From Marinobacterium stanieri (GTDB taxonomy: Bacteria > Pseudomonadota > Gammaproteobacteria > Pseudomonadales > Balneatricaceae): a stretch of DNA of 64,000 bases. Made by a program: the position numbers and the translations under genes. The notes under the pieces were generated by a model, which was not told the DNA's origin, made no database searches, and worked only from the letters and a program-made list of their open reading frames with translations. Of the stretch, positions 25,657 to 34,316 are shown one piece after another. Positions within the stretch are counted from its first letter, which is position 1; the number at the start of each line of letters is the position of its first letter. The stretch covers positions 1 through 64,000 of the forward strand of contig NZ_FTMN01000003.1 of the NCBI RefSeq assembly GCF_900155945.1, in the 5' to 3' direction.

Positions 25657-25706
25657 TTGTCACCCTGACAATAGATTGTATGTGTCACAAAGTAAACATT
25701 GTGACA
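25657..25706. promoter_or_regulatory. Two inverted repeats between mocR-type gene and lysE (likely operators)
   Basis: TTGTCACCCTGACAA (25657-25671) is a perfect 6-3-6 inverted repeat. TGTCACAA (25683-25690) and TTGTGACA (25699-25706) form a perfect 8-8-8 inverted repeat. Both are built on the same TGTCA half-site, three half-sites being close to TTGTCA/TTGTGA. They sit 18-90 bases upstream of the divergent regulator start and about 100-145 bases upstream of the LysE ATG, where a MocR dimer would be expected to bind. Confidence 0.6.
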
Positions 25707-25802
25707 TTACCTGCTGGGGTTTAGAGTCAATTGTATCAATTCAATTTGATAATTGTGCCAATCAATACTTTAAAGAACCCCCTACAATCCAGGACTGCCG
25801 CC

Positions 25803-26420
25803 ATGAATAATGCCTTGCCTGATCTCTTGCCATTGCTAGGCCCTGTAGCGGTGTTTGTCTTCACCATGACAGCAACACCCGGGCCTAACAACATGATGCT
25901 GACTGCCTCGGGAGCCAACTTCGGTTTTCGCCGAACGGTTCCGCATATTGTGGGTATTGTGCTGGGGTGTGCGTTATTGAATGTGGCGGTCGCGCTGGGT
26001 CTTGGAACGCTGTTTACCCAGTGGCCAGAGTTTCAAACATTGCTGAAACTGGCGGGGAGTGTGTACCTGTTGTGGCTGGCCTGGAAGATTGCCAGTGCAC
26101 CGCCGCCTGATACCAAGGGCGATGAAGATGCTCGGCCCATGAGTTTGTTGCAGGCCGCTGCCTTCCAGTTTGCAAACCCCAAGGCCTGGGTTATGTCCAT
26201 TTCAGGTCTGGCTTCCTTTACGCTGGTCGGGGATGCCTTCCTGGCTTCGGCACTGCTGTTTATTGTGGTGATGGCGGTGATTGGCTTCCCATCCATCTCG
26301 CTCTGGGCCGGCTTTGGTGTCATGATCGGCCGCCTGTTGAAAACAGCTGCCCATTGGCGCTTTTTCAATCTCGGTATGGGCACGCTGACAGCTGCCTGCG
26401 TGGCCATGATCCTGATGTGA
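25803..26420 (+). CDS. LysE/RhtB family amino-acid exporter
   Basis: A 205-residue inner-membrane exporter with about six helices. The family signature is FTMTATPGPNNMMLTASGANFGFRRTVPHIVGI, given here as its successive short parts TMTATPGPNN and GANFGFRRTVPH. FANPKAWVMSISGL is the second hallmark. These proteins expel amino acids or related metabolites using the proton gradient. ATG at 25803 is chosen: an upstream TTG at 25731 would add 24 uncharacteristic residues. Divergent from the MocR-type regulator. Confidence 0.9.
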   Translation: MNNALPDLLPLLGPVAVFVFTMTATPGPNNMMLTASGANFGFRRTVPHIVGIVLGCALLNVAVALGLGTLFTQWPEFQTLLKLAGSVYLLWLAWKIASAPPPDTKGDEDARPMSLLQAAAFQFANPKAWVMSISGLASFTLVGDAFLASALLFIVVMAVIGFPSISLWAGFGVMIGRLLKTAAHWRFFNLGMGTLTAACVAMILM

Positions 26421-26437
26421 TTCTGGCAGGCTTTGGT

Positions 26438-27991
26438 TTAATGCTTGAAGCCGGTTACCAGTTCGTGCATATCGGTCGACACCTTGCGCAGCTCACGCGT
26501 GGTGTCGGCCGAATCTCGCGCCCGGTTAAGGCTGATATCTGACAGGTCGGAAATATTAACGACCTGTTTGTTGATGTCCTCGGATACCTGGGCCTGCTCT
26601 TCGATGGCGGTTGCCATCTGCATGGACATGTTGGCGATGTTATCCATCATGCCGGCAATGTCATTAAGCAGGGTGCCGGCTTCTTCAACCTGGGTTAATC
26701 CGTCCGCTGCTTCGGTTTCACCTTCCTTGGCCACGTTTACGGAGTAGCTGGCTCGTTTCTTAAGTTCGTCCACGATGCCGTGAATTTCCTGAGTAGATTC
26801 TCGAGTCCGCTGGGCCAGGCTTCGTACTTCATCAGCTACCACAGCAAAACCGCGACCGTGCTCACCGGCACGGGCTGCTTCTATGGCCGCGTTCAAGGCC
26901 AGCAGATTCGTCTGATCGGCAATCTGCTCAATCATCTCTGCTGCCTGTGCAATCTGTTCGGTCTGCTCTGCCAGTGACATCACGGCTTCAGAAATACCGC
27001 TCACTGTTTTACCCAGCCGAGCGATTGAATCACTGGTGGTGGCGGCCAGTTCTCTGCCACGCAGGGCTGTCTGACTGGAGTTTTCTGCCTGCTGCGCGGT
27101 TTCCTGGACATGTCCGGAAACCTCGTTGATGGTGGCGCTCATTTCGTGCATGGCCGCCGCCACCTGATTCGTTTCGTGCTGCTGGCGATTCATGGCATCA
27201 AATGCCTGCTCGGACATTTCCAGGCTTGAACTGGCCTGGGTGCTCAAGATGGAGGAGGCGTCATCAATACGCGTCAAGACAGTATCCAGATGTGCCGCTT
27301 CACTTTTAATGGCAACTTCTGCTTCAGCAACAGGCCCTAATGAATCGGTGTAGGTTGCCGTTGCAACCGGATGCCGGAAGGCTGCAGGCATCAGCGCCAC
27401 CAGGTCTTTCAACTTGCGTTGCTGTTGATGTTGCTGTGCCAGCTGGGTAGCACCTGCGGTTAGTGCCAGAAGTCCCAATCCGGCCAGAGGCCAGCCGCCA
27501 ATACTCAAGGCCGCCGCGCCCAGTGTACCGCCACCCAGGCATAGCCATGGCCAGGGCAACTGGAGACGGCTGGGGAGCTTTCCGGTCTGATTCAACTGAG
27601 TGTAAACACGTTCAGCACGGGCCACATCCTCACGAGAAGGACAGGTGCGCACTGATTCATAGCCGATGGTGTGGCCATTTTCGGTTACCGGGGTGACATA
27701 GGCGTTGACCCAGTAGAAATCACCATTTTTGCTGCGATTCTTGACCAGCCCCATCCAGGGTTTGCCAGCCTTCAGGTGTTCCCACATTACTTTGAATGCG
27801 GCTTCGGGCATATCCGGGTGGCGGACCAGATTGTGTGGCTGGCCGATCAATTCGTCCCGGGTATAACCACTGATATTGACGAAGACATCGTTGCAGTGGG
27901 TAATTTTGCCTTTGGTATCCGTTGTCGAAATCAACTTCTCATGAGGTTCAAAACGGCGTTCCGTGTTGGTAACTGGCAGATTCTTTCTCAT
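26438..27991 (-). CDS. Methyl-accepting chemotaxis protein with N-terminal PAS (Aer-like)
   Basis: A 517-residue chemoreceptor. The N-terminal PAS domain (about 18-130; [21 protein letters not shown] and [10 protein letters not shown]) is of the Aer type that often carries FAD and reports redox or oxygen state. A hydrophobic segment near 145-185 anchors it to the membrane without a periplasmic domain. The signalling tip is clear: [20 protein letters not shown] followed by [17 protein letters not shown]. It would feed the CheA/CheW pathway; no che genes are near. Convergent with the LysE gene. Confidence 0.95.
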   Translation of the reverse strand: MRKNLPVTNTERRFEPHEKLISTTDTKGKITHCNDVFVNISGYTRDELIGQPHNLVRHPDMPEAAFKVMWEHLKAGKPWMGLVKNRSKNGDFYWVNAYVTPVTENGHTIGYESVRTCPSREDVARAERVYTQLNQTGKLPSRLQLPWPWLCLGGGTLGAAALSIGGWPLAGLGLLALTAGATQLAQQHQQQRKLKDLVALMPAAFRHPVATATYTDSLGPVAEAEVAIKSEAAHLDTVLTRIDDASSILSTQASSSLEMSEQAFDAMNRQQHETNQVAAAMHEMSATINEVSGHVQETAQQAENSSQTALRGRELAATTSDSIARLGKTVSGISEAVMSLAEQTEQIAQAAEMIEQIADQTNLLALNAAIEAARAGEHGRGFAVVADEVRSLAQRTRESTQEIHGIVDELKKRASYSVNVAKEGETEAADGLTQVEEAGTLLNDIAGMMDNIANMSMQMATAIEEQAQVSEDINKQVVNISDLSDISLNRARDSADTTRELRKVSTDMHELVTGFKH

Positions 27992-28205
27992 GCGTCGTTC
28001 GCCTCAAACTCGGTTATAGCCTGGTCAGGTTCCGTTGCTTGGCAATACCGCAGCCAGGAGACTGGCTTGCTGTTGCCTGGTGTGCAAAACAGGCAAACAG
28101 CTGTTTCAGTGTAGTCAAAAAACGAGATGTGCATGATTTATAAGGCCAGCGCGAAAAAGGGGCGCATTCTATGGGGTTTTTCGTGATAGTCAATGTAATG
28201 CATAT

Positions 28206-28221
28206 GAAACAAACGTTTGTT
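28206..28221. promoter_or_regulatory. Perfect 14-bp palindrome upstream of the chemoreceptor gene
   Basis: AACAAACGTTTGTT (28208-28221) is a perfect palindrome. With the preceding bases it also reads GAAAC-N4-GTTTG, the form given for PsrA/TetR-type operators. It is about 215 bases before the chemoreceptor start and may mark its promoter region. The gap 27992-28343 otherwise holds only the terminator below; I see no gene in it. Confidence 0.35.
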
Positions 28222-28270
28222 ATGACGCCGCAAAATTAGGGGGAAATGCACACAAATCAATTAGTACGTG

Positions 28271-28298
28271 GGCAAAAAAAACCGGCCCAGAGGGCCGG
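28271..28298 (-). terminator. Intrinsic terminator of the NADH dehydrogenase gene
   Basis: On the minus strand the 7-bp stem CCGGCCC / GGGCCGG (28282-28298) with a three-base loop is followed by eight U (28274-28281 read in reverse). It lies about 45 bases after the stop of the minus-strand type II NADH dehydrogenase gene. Confidence 0.9.
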
Positions 28299-28343
28299 CA
28301 AAGCTCAGTGCTGCAAATCCGGTGTGACCGCAGGCTTGATGAT

Positions 28344-29651
28344 TCAGTGCAATTTAAGTCGTGGTCGGATCACCTTGTTAATGCGATCCACCAGCGTGAT
28401 CAGGAAGGTTTTGATATAGCCGTGTACCGCTAACTGATGGAGTCGATAGAGCGATACATAGACAACACGTGCCAGCCGTCCTTCTACCATCAGGCTGCCG
28501 CTGGTCAGGTTGCCCATCAGGCTACCGACGGTGCTGAAGCGGCTGAGTGAGACCAGGGAGCCATAATCCTTGTACTCATACGCCGGCAGGGGTTCGCCAC
28601 GCACAATCTTGCGGAACTGCTTGAAAATATGGGTCGCCATCTGGTGTGCTGCCTGGGCACGGGGCGGTACGTTGCCAGTGCCGTCCGGTTTGGGACAGGC
28701 TGCACAGTCGCCCAGAGCGAAGATACGATCATCCTGTGTCGTGCGCAGGTCAGGTGTAACAACCAGCTGGTTAATACGGTTGCACTCCAGCCCGTCCAGC
28801 TGAGTGAGAAAGTCAGGCGCACGGATACCGGCAGCCCAAACCTTGAGCTCGGCCTCGATCATCTCGCCCTTGTCTGTCAGCAGGCCCTCGGGGGTAACGC
28901 TGGTAATACGTGTATCTTCGCGCACCTGCACACCCAGCTTGCTCAGCTCCTGCCGCGCTGCTGTCGAAATACGCTCGGGCAGGGCTGGCAGAATACTGGG
29001 CCCGGCTTCGATCAGGATCACTTCCATACGGTCCCGATCCAGTTTGGACAGACCGTAGGCGGCTAGTTCGCGTGCCGCGTTAAAGAGTTCGGCGGAAAGC
29101 TCGACACCTGTAGCACCGGCACCCACGATGGCGATACGCAGGCGCTGGTCAGGGCTGTTGCTGGCCTTGAGATAGGCTTCCAGCAGGGTACGGCGAAACT
29201 GCTCTGCTTCGCTGCGGCAATCAAGGAAGGTGCAATGTTCGGCAACGCCTTCAACACCAAAGTCATTGGTGACACTCCCCACGGCCATGACCAGGTAATC
29301 ATAGTAGAGCGAGCGCAGCGGTAGCAGTGTCTTGCCGTCCTGGCCTTTTACCGGCGCCAGGTGAATACACCGCTGTTCGCGATCAATTGATTCCATGCGG
29401 CCAACCTGGAATTTGAACCCGGCGCTACGTGCCTGAGCGCTGTAGCTCAGTTCGTCGATGCCGGCATCCAATGATCCTGTTGCCACTTCATGCAACAGGG
29501 GTTTCCAGATATGCGTGGTTTCGGAATCGACCAGCGTGACCTTGAGGCCCTTACGACGATACTTGCGTGCCAGCCGGGTGGCCAGCTCAAGTCCGCCGGC
29601 GCCGCCGCCGACAATAACCACATGTTGATATAGGGGAGATTTGGTATCCAT
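28344..29651 (-). CDS. ndh: Type II NADH dehydrogenase (NDH-2)
   Basis: A 435-residue single-subunit flavoprotein that passes electrons from NADH to quinone without pumping protons. The FAD Rossmann motif is IVGGGAGGLELATRLARK (about 12-29), the NADH Rossmann motif is AIVGAGATGVELSAEL (about 172-187), and FALGDCAACP with VPPRAQAAHQMA are the later FAD-binding and quinone-side segments. The C-terminus (about 395-430) is amphipathic and should attach it to the membrane. It is divergent from the iron-containing alcohol dehydrogenase gene and may serve as an electron outlet for alcohol-derived NADH. Confidence 0.93.
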   Translation of the reverse strand: MDTKSPLYQHVVIVGGGAGGLELATRLARKYRRKGLKVTLVDSETTHIWKPLLHEVATGSLDAGIDELSYSAQARSAGFKFQVGRMESIDREQRCIHLAPVKGQDGKTLLPLRSLYYDYLVMAVGSVTNDFGVEGVAEHCTFLDCRSEAEQFRRTLLEAYLKASNSPDQRLRIAIVGAGATGVELSAELFNAARELAAYGLSKLDRDRMEVILIEAGPSILPALPERISTAARQELSKLGVQVREDTRITSVTPEGLLTDKGEMIEAELKVWAAGIRAPDFLTQLDGLECNRINQLVVTPDLRTTQDDRIFALGDCAACPKPDGTGNVPPRAQAAHQMATHIFKQFRKIVRGEPLPAYEYKDYGSLVSLSRFSTVGSLMGNLTSGSLMVEGRLARVVYVSLYRLHQLAVHGYIKTFLITLVDRINKVIRPRLKLH

Positions 29652-29876
29652 ATTGGGGATTGTCCTCCGTTACCTGTAACAGCGCATTGCTGCCTTGGCG
29701 AGATTTAATGAGGACAATAGTACCTAATACTAAAGTTTTATCGAGGACAAAGCTTGTCGTCTTTTGTGACGTTTTGTGCACTTTTGTAGGCTGGCTCCGA
29801 CACACCTCACAGGTATAATGGCGAAACGATAACAAGAACGACGTTGCGGGGTTCCTCTCCCGCGTGAGGCAGGAAT

Positions 29877-31040
29877 ATGAGTTCGGACATCTCTCGTCTG
29901 CGCAAGTTTGTTTCTCCGGAAATCATCTTCGGAAGCGGCGCGCGCAAGACCGTTGGCAACTACGCCAAAACCTTCGGTGCACGCAAGGTGCTGCTGGTTT
30001 CCGATCCCGGTGTTGAAGCGGCCGGCTGGGTCGATGAAATAGAAGGACTACTGGCAGAGCAGGACCTACCCTGTGTTCGTTTTACCCAAGTTTCACCCAA
30101 CCCTCGTGTAGAGCAGGTGGCACTGGGGGCTGAAATCTACCGCGAGCATGGCTGTAACGTCATTGTTGCTGTGGGCGGTGGCAGCCCGATGGATTGTGCC
30201 AAGGGGATCGGCATTGTCAGTACCCATGGCCGCAGCATTATCGAGTTTGAAGGCATCGACCGAATTGAAAGCCCGATTCCGCCGCTGATTTTTATTCCCA
30301 CGACGGCCGGTACATCCGCCGATGTATCCCAGTTCGCCATCATTTCCAATCAGGACGAGAAGCTCAAATTTTCCATTGTGAGCAAATCGGTTGTACCGGA
30401 TGTGGCGCTGATCGACCCGGATACAACGCGCACCATGGATGCTTTTCTGACCGCCTGCACCGGCGTTGATGCACTGGTTCATGCGATTGAAGCCTTTGTG
30501 TCCACCGGCAGCGGCCCGCTTACCGATATGCATGCGCTGGACGCCATTCGCCTGATTAACACCCATCTGGCGCTGCTGGTTGAGCAACCGGAAGACAACC
30601 ATCTGCGTGAACAGGTGATGCTGGGTTCCATGAAGGCCGGGCTGGCATTTTCCAATGCCATTCTGGGGGCAGTGCATGCGATGTCCCACAGCCTGGGCGG
30701 TTATCTGGACCTGCCACATGGCTTGTGTAACGCCATGCTGCTGGAGCATGTAATTGACTATAACTACATCTCCGCCACCGACCGTTTTCGCGTAGTTGCT
30801 GAAACCATGGGGATCGACCCACGTGGCTTGAGCCAGTCCCAGATCAAGCGCCGCCTGATGCAGCACGTGATCTCTTTGAAACACGAAGTCGGCCTGTATC
30901 AGAGCCTGGCGGACCAGGGGGTACACCTCACGGATATCCCGTATCTGAGTCAAAACGCGATTAAAGACCCATGCATTCTGACCAACCCGCGCAAGTCTAA
31001 CTTGCGTGACGTTGAGGCGGTATATGAAGAAGCCCTCTGA
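29877..31040 (+). CDS. ercA: Iron-containing alcohol dehydrogenase, ErcA-like
   Basis: A 387-residue group III (iron-dependent) alcohol dehydrogenase that would oxidise alcohols or reduce aldehydes with NAD. The NAD motif GGGSPMDCAKGIGIV, the PTTAGTSADVSQFA segment, and the metal histidines in HAMSHSLGGYLDLPHG are all present. In pseudomonads the homologue ErcA takes part in the regulatory cascade of periplasmic ethanol oxidation and lies beside the hybrid kinase ErcS; the same arrangement is seen here, with the next gene overlapping its end by 17 bases. The symbol is given on context and is not certain. Confidence 0.85.
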   Translation: MSSDISRLRKFVSPEIIFGSGARKTVGNYAKTFGARKVLLVSDPGVEAAGWVDEIEGLLAEQDLPCVRFTQVSPNPRVEQVALGAEIYREHGCNVIVAVGGGSPMDCAKGIGIVSTHGRSIIEFEGIDRIESPIPPLIFIPTTAGTSADVSQFAIISNQDEKLKFSIVSKSVVPDVALIDPDTTRTMDAFLTACTGVDALVHAIEAFVSTGSGPLTDMHALDAIRLINTHLALLVEQPEDNHLREQVMLGSMKAGLAFSNAILGAVHAMSHSLGGYLDLPHGLCNAMLLEHVIDYNYISATDRFRVVAETMGIDPRGLSQSQIKRRLMQHVISLKHEVGLYQSLADQGVHLTDIPYLSQNAIKDPCILTNPRKSNLRDVEAVYEEAL

Positions 31041-32751
31041 CACGGCTGAAGCAACCTTCGAAGACCTGATTGGCCTGGGTGGCCAGTCGGCACGCAAGAG
31101 CTATTACCCCGAGCTGCTCAGCAAAGTTGAAGAGCTTGAGGATGAGCGCAACCGTTATAAATGGCTGTTCGAAAATGCCTTGCACGGCATTTTTCAGATG
31201 GATCTGACGGGGCGTATCAACAAGGTTAACCGGGCATTGGCCCGCATCTGTGAGTATCCGGGTGCCGCGTCGATGACGGACGGGCTCAACTTCGCTGCTG
31301 ATCTTCTGTTCAGTGAGCAGGAGTTTCGTTTGATGACGGCGCGGCTGATAAATGACGGCCAGTTGTTTCTGTACGAGACGCGCCTGCGCAAATCCAATGG
31401 TATGCCGGTCGAAGTCTCCATGAACATTCTGCTGCGGCAGAAGGAAGATCAGACTGCCATCGTCGCCTTCGTAGCGGATATCACCGAGCGCAAACGGGTG
31501 CAGCAACGCATGCGCTCGCTCAATGAAGAACTTGAACAGCGTGTTGAAGAGCGTACCCGCGAGTTGGTGCAGCTCAACGACCGGTTGTGGAAGGAAGTTC
31601 AGATCCGTGAGCAGGCAGAACAGACAGCACTGCAGGCACGTGAGGATGCTGAAGCTGCCAACCGCAGTAAGGATAAATACCTGGCGGCTGCAAGTCATGA
31701 CTTGTTGCAGCCGATGAATGCGGCTCGGCTGCTGATTGCTGCTCTGCAGGAGCGCGAGTTGCCCGCGGACGAAGCGCGACTGGTGGACCGCGTGCATCTG
31801 GCACTTGATGGCGCCGAACAGTTGCTGACGGACCTGCTGGATATTTCCAAGCTGGACCAGAACGCGGTCAAACCGGAGTTTCAGAGTTTCCCCATCAGCC
31901 GTCTGCTTGAATCCTTGCAGGGAGAGTTTGAACCTGTAGCAGAAGCCGCCGGACTGAGTTTTCGGGTACACAGTCGCGATCTATGGATCACCAGTGACCC
32001 ACGCTTGCTGACACGCATTTTGCGTAATTTCCTCAGCAACGCTTTTCGCTATACGGACAGCGGCGGTGTATTGCTGGGGCTGAGGCGTCAGGCAAATCAC
32101 CTGTTGTTGCAGGTCTGGGATACCGGTGGTGGTATTCCCGAAGACAAGCAGGAAGCGATTTTTCAGGAATTCTGTCGCTTGAGTCATCACCAGTCCCGCA
32201 AGGGCGGTGTCGGGCTGGGGCTGGCCATCGTCGAGCGGATGGCGCGCATGCTTGAGCACCCGCTAAGCCTGAACTCGGTCGTGGGGTCCGGCTCCTGTTT
32301 CCAGGTGCGTGTGCCTTTGGCAACGCAGTCACCCAGTAGCCTCGCACCCCTGGTTCAGCCACCCAAGCTGGATGCGGATGCCTTGACTGACAGGCGTGTT
32401 CTCGTACTGGATAACGACCCGGAAATCCTGGCCAGTATGGAAGCACTGCTATCTGGCTGGGGAGTAACGACAGAGTTGGCGGCAACGCTGGAAGAGGCGG
32501 TTGTATCGGCTGAGGCTGTGACGCCTGACCTGGTGTTGGCGGATTACCACCTTGAGGCCGCACAAACCGGTCTGGAATTGCGTCGGTTATTGAATGACTC
32601 CGGCCTGCACTCTGTCCCGATGGTGATGCTGACAGCCGATCGTAGCTCGGAAACACGCCAGGCGTTTCGGGATGCCGGTGTGCTGGTGCTGAATAAACCG
32701 GTGAAGCCCGGCAAATTGCGTGCCTTGATGACACATCTGCTGGCCGACTGA
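31024..32751 (+). CDS. PAS hybrid sensor histidine kinase, ErcS-like
   Basis: A 575-residue cytosolic hybrid kinase: PAS domain (about 40-155), coiled coil (about 160-215), HisKA with phospho-acceptor in AAASHDLLQPMNAARLL, HATPase (WDTGGGIPEDKQEAIF, GVGLGLAIVERMARML) and a C-terminal receiver (VLVLDNDPE; phospho-Asp in VLADYHLE; Lys in NKPVKPGK). There is no membrane segment, so it senses an internal signal. ATG at 31024 with GAGG upstream is chosen over a TTG at 31006. It follows the ErcA-like gene as ercS does in Pseudomonas. Confidence 0.9.
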   Translation: MKKPSDTAEATFEDLIGLGGQSARKSYYPELLSKVEELEDERNRYKWLFENALHGIFQMDLTGRINKVNRALARICEYPGAASMTDGLNFAADLLFSEQEFRLMTARLINDGQLFLYETRLRKSNGMPVEVSMNILLRQKEDQTAIVAFVADITERKRVQQRMRSLNEELEQRVEERTRELVQLNDRLWKEVQIREQAEQTALQAREDAEAANRSKDKYLAAASHDLLQPMNAARLLIAALQERELPADEARLVDRVHLALDGAEQLLTDLLDISKLDQNAVKPEFQSFPISRLLESLQGEFEPVAEAAGLSFRVHSRDLWITSDPRLLTRILRNFLSNAFRYTDSGGVLLGLRRQANHLLLQVWDTGGGIPEDKQEAIFQEFCRLSHHQSRKGGVGLGLAIVERMARMLEHPLSLNSVVGSGSCFQVRVPLATQSPSSLAPLVQPPKLDADALTDRRVLVLDNDPEILASMEALLSGWGVTTELAATLEEAVVSAEAVTPDLVLADYHLEAAQTGLELRRLLNDSGLHSVPMVMLTADRSSETRQAFRDAGVLVLNKPVKPGKLRALMTHLLAD

Positions 32752-32768
32752 CGTCGGCCATTCTGTTT
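32741..32768 (+). terminator. Terminator overlapping the kinase stop codon
   Basis: TGGCCGAC (32741-32748) and GTCGGCCA (32753-32760) form a perfect 8-bp stem with a four-base loop that contains the TGA stop, followed by TTCTGTTT. It separates the ErcS-like gene from the convergent ABC operon. Confidence 0.6.
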
Positions 32769-32783
32769 GCACAAACTATCGCC

Positions 32784-33581
32784 CTAGCGTGCCTTGCTTT
32801 TGGCGACCTGCTCCGTTTTGAATCCCATCAACGCCAGCACGGTAAACACCAGTGCCGTGCCTGCTGTCACCAGACAGGCCGTGGCATTGAATTCGGCATA
32901 GAGTGCAAAGCGAACCAGCTCAACCGCGTGGGTAAAGGGGTTAACACTGCAGACCCAATACAGCCATTCACTGGACTCGCGCATCTTCCACAATGGGTAG
33001 AGCGCTGAAGACATGAAGAACATGGGGAAGATGACAAAGTTCATCACCCCGGCGAAGTTCTCCAGCTGTCTGATCCGAGATGACAAAAACAGACCGATTG
33101 CCCCCAGCATCAGCGCGGTCAGGAGCAGGGCAGGTAGCACGGTAACCAGACCAATGAGCGGTGGCTCCACATCCACCAGCCAGCCCAGGCCGATGAAGGC
33201 ATACACTTGTGCCAGCGACAGTAGTGCGATGGCGATCAGCTTGCAAAACAGCAGCCAGGCGCGGGGCAGCGGGCTCATCAGCAGTACCTTCATGCTGCCC
33301 ATCTCCCGGTCATACACCATCGATAATGAGCTCTGCATGCCGTTAAACAGCAGAATCATGCAGCAAAGGCCCGGCAGGATGTAGGTTTCGTAGGTGATAT
33401 AGGTTTCGTACGGCGGGATGATTGAAACCCCCAGTGCAGCACGAAAACCGGCGGCAAACACGACCAGCCACAATAATGGGCGGACCAATGCGCTGAGAAA
33501 GCGGGTGCGCTGGTGAATAAAGCGCAAAAATTCACGCTTCAGAATGCCCTTGAAAGCGATGAAATAGGCGTTCAGATGCAT
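32784..33581 (-). CDS. pedC: ABC-2 permease of the PQQ-alcohol-associated transporter (PedC-like)
   Basis: A 265-residue ABC-2 type permease with six predicted helices (for example VRPLLWLVVFAAGF near 35-48, MILLFNGMQSSL near 75-90, LPALLLTALMLGAIGLFL near 150-165). Its position at the end of an operon of ATPase, beta-propeller and binding protein identifies the PedA-PedB-PedC system that accompanies PQQ-dependent alcohol dehydrogenases in pseudomonads. The transported substrate has not been established. Its start overlaps the ATPase stop by 10 bases. Confidence 0.85.
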   Translation of the reverse strand: MHLNAYFIAFKGILKREFLRFIHQRTRFLSALVRPLLWLVVFAAGFRAALGVSIIPPYETYITYETYILPGLCCMILLFNGMQSSLSMVYDREMGSMKVLLMSPLPRAWLLFCKLIAIALLSLAQVYAFIGLGWLVDVEPPLIGLVTVLPALLLTALMLGAIGLFLSSRIRQLENFAGVMNFVIFPMFFMSSALYPLWKMRESSEWLYWVCSVNPFTHAVELVRFALYAEFNATACLVTAGTALVFTVLALMGFKTEQVAKSKAR

Positions 33582-34312
33582 GCAGGTGAATCCTTAAGGC
33601 CAGTGAGTTGCTCAAATGCATCAGACAGGTCGGTAGCATTGTGTTGCATGCAGATGGATTCGGCACTGTCATCTGCCAGCAGGCGGCCCTGATGCAGTAC
33701 CAGCACCGGGTCCTGGGGCTGGATTTCCTCGATCAGGTGCGTGGCCCAGAGCACCGTCAACGATTGTGCCTGGCAAAGCTGACGTACATGACGGTTGATG
33801 GCCTGGCGCGCAGCTGTATCCAGGCCAACAGTGGCTTCGTCCAGCAGCAGAATGGATGGCTGATGGAGCAGGGCACGTGCAATCTCCACACGGCGGCGGT
33901 GACCGCCATTGAGGCTGCGGATACTGTCTTTGAGGCGATCCGCCAGCCCCATTTCAGCCAGCAGCTCATCGGCCTGCTGGCGCACCTGACGTGAAGACAG
34001 GCCGTGCAGGGCGCCATGGTATTCCAGGTTCTGAAGCACGCTCAGATCCGGGTCCAGCGTGCTTTGCTGGAACACGACGCCGAGCTTTTGCTTCAGTAAG
34101 CGTGAATGTTGCCTCACCGTCTGGCCATCCAGCCGTATTTCGCCATCCTGCAGACTATAGAGCTGGGTGAGCAGGGCGTAGAGTGTACTCTTGCCTGCGC
34201 CATTGGGTCCCAGCAGGGCATTCAATTGCCCTTCCTGCAAATTGAAGTTGATATTGTCCAGCGCCTGGCGCCGACCGTAGCGAAAACTGAGTTGGTGTAC
34301 GCTGAGGCTCAT
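33572..34312 (-). CDS. pedB: ABC ATPase of the PQQ-alcohol-associated transporter (PedB-like)
   Basis: A 246-residue ABC ATP-binding subunit: Walker A LLGPNGAGKSTLYALL, Q-loop VVFQQSTLDPDLSV, a signature region SLNGGHRRRVEIARAL (NGGHR in place of LSGGQ), Walker B ILLLDEATVGLD and the switch histidine in LWATHLIEE. The altered signature N-G-G-H is uncommon. It should energise the PedC-like permease that follows it, in an operon with the beta-propeller and binding protein upstream. Confidence 0.88.
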   Translation of the reverse strand: MSLSVHQLSFRYGRRQALDNINFNLQEGQLNALLGPNGAGKSTLYALLTQLYSLQDGEIRLDGQTVRQHSRLLKQKLGVVFQQSTLDPDLSVLQNLEYHGALHGLSSRQVRQQADELLAEMGLADRLKDSIRSLNGGHRRRVEIARALLHQPSILLLDEATVGLDTAARQAINRHVRQLCQAQSLTVLWATHLIEEIQPQDPVLVLHQGRLLADDSAESICMQHNATDLSDAFEQLTGLKDSPACI

Positions 34313-34316
34313 TCAA

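Noticed and set aside
30093-31097. Long minus-strand open frame opposite the ErcA-like gene
   Set aside because: It is antisense to a gene with clear alcohol dehydrogenase motifs, and its own translation is rich in His, Gln and Arg without domains, as expected of a shadow.
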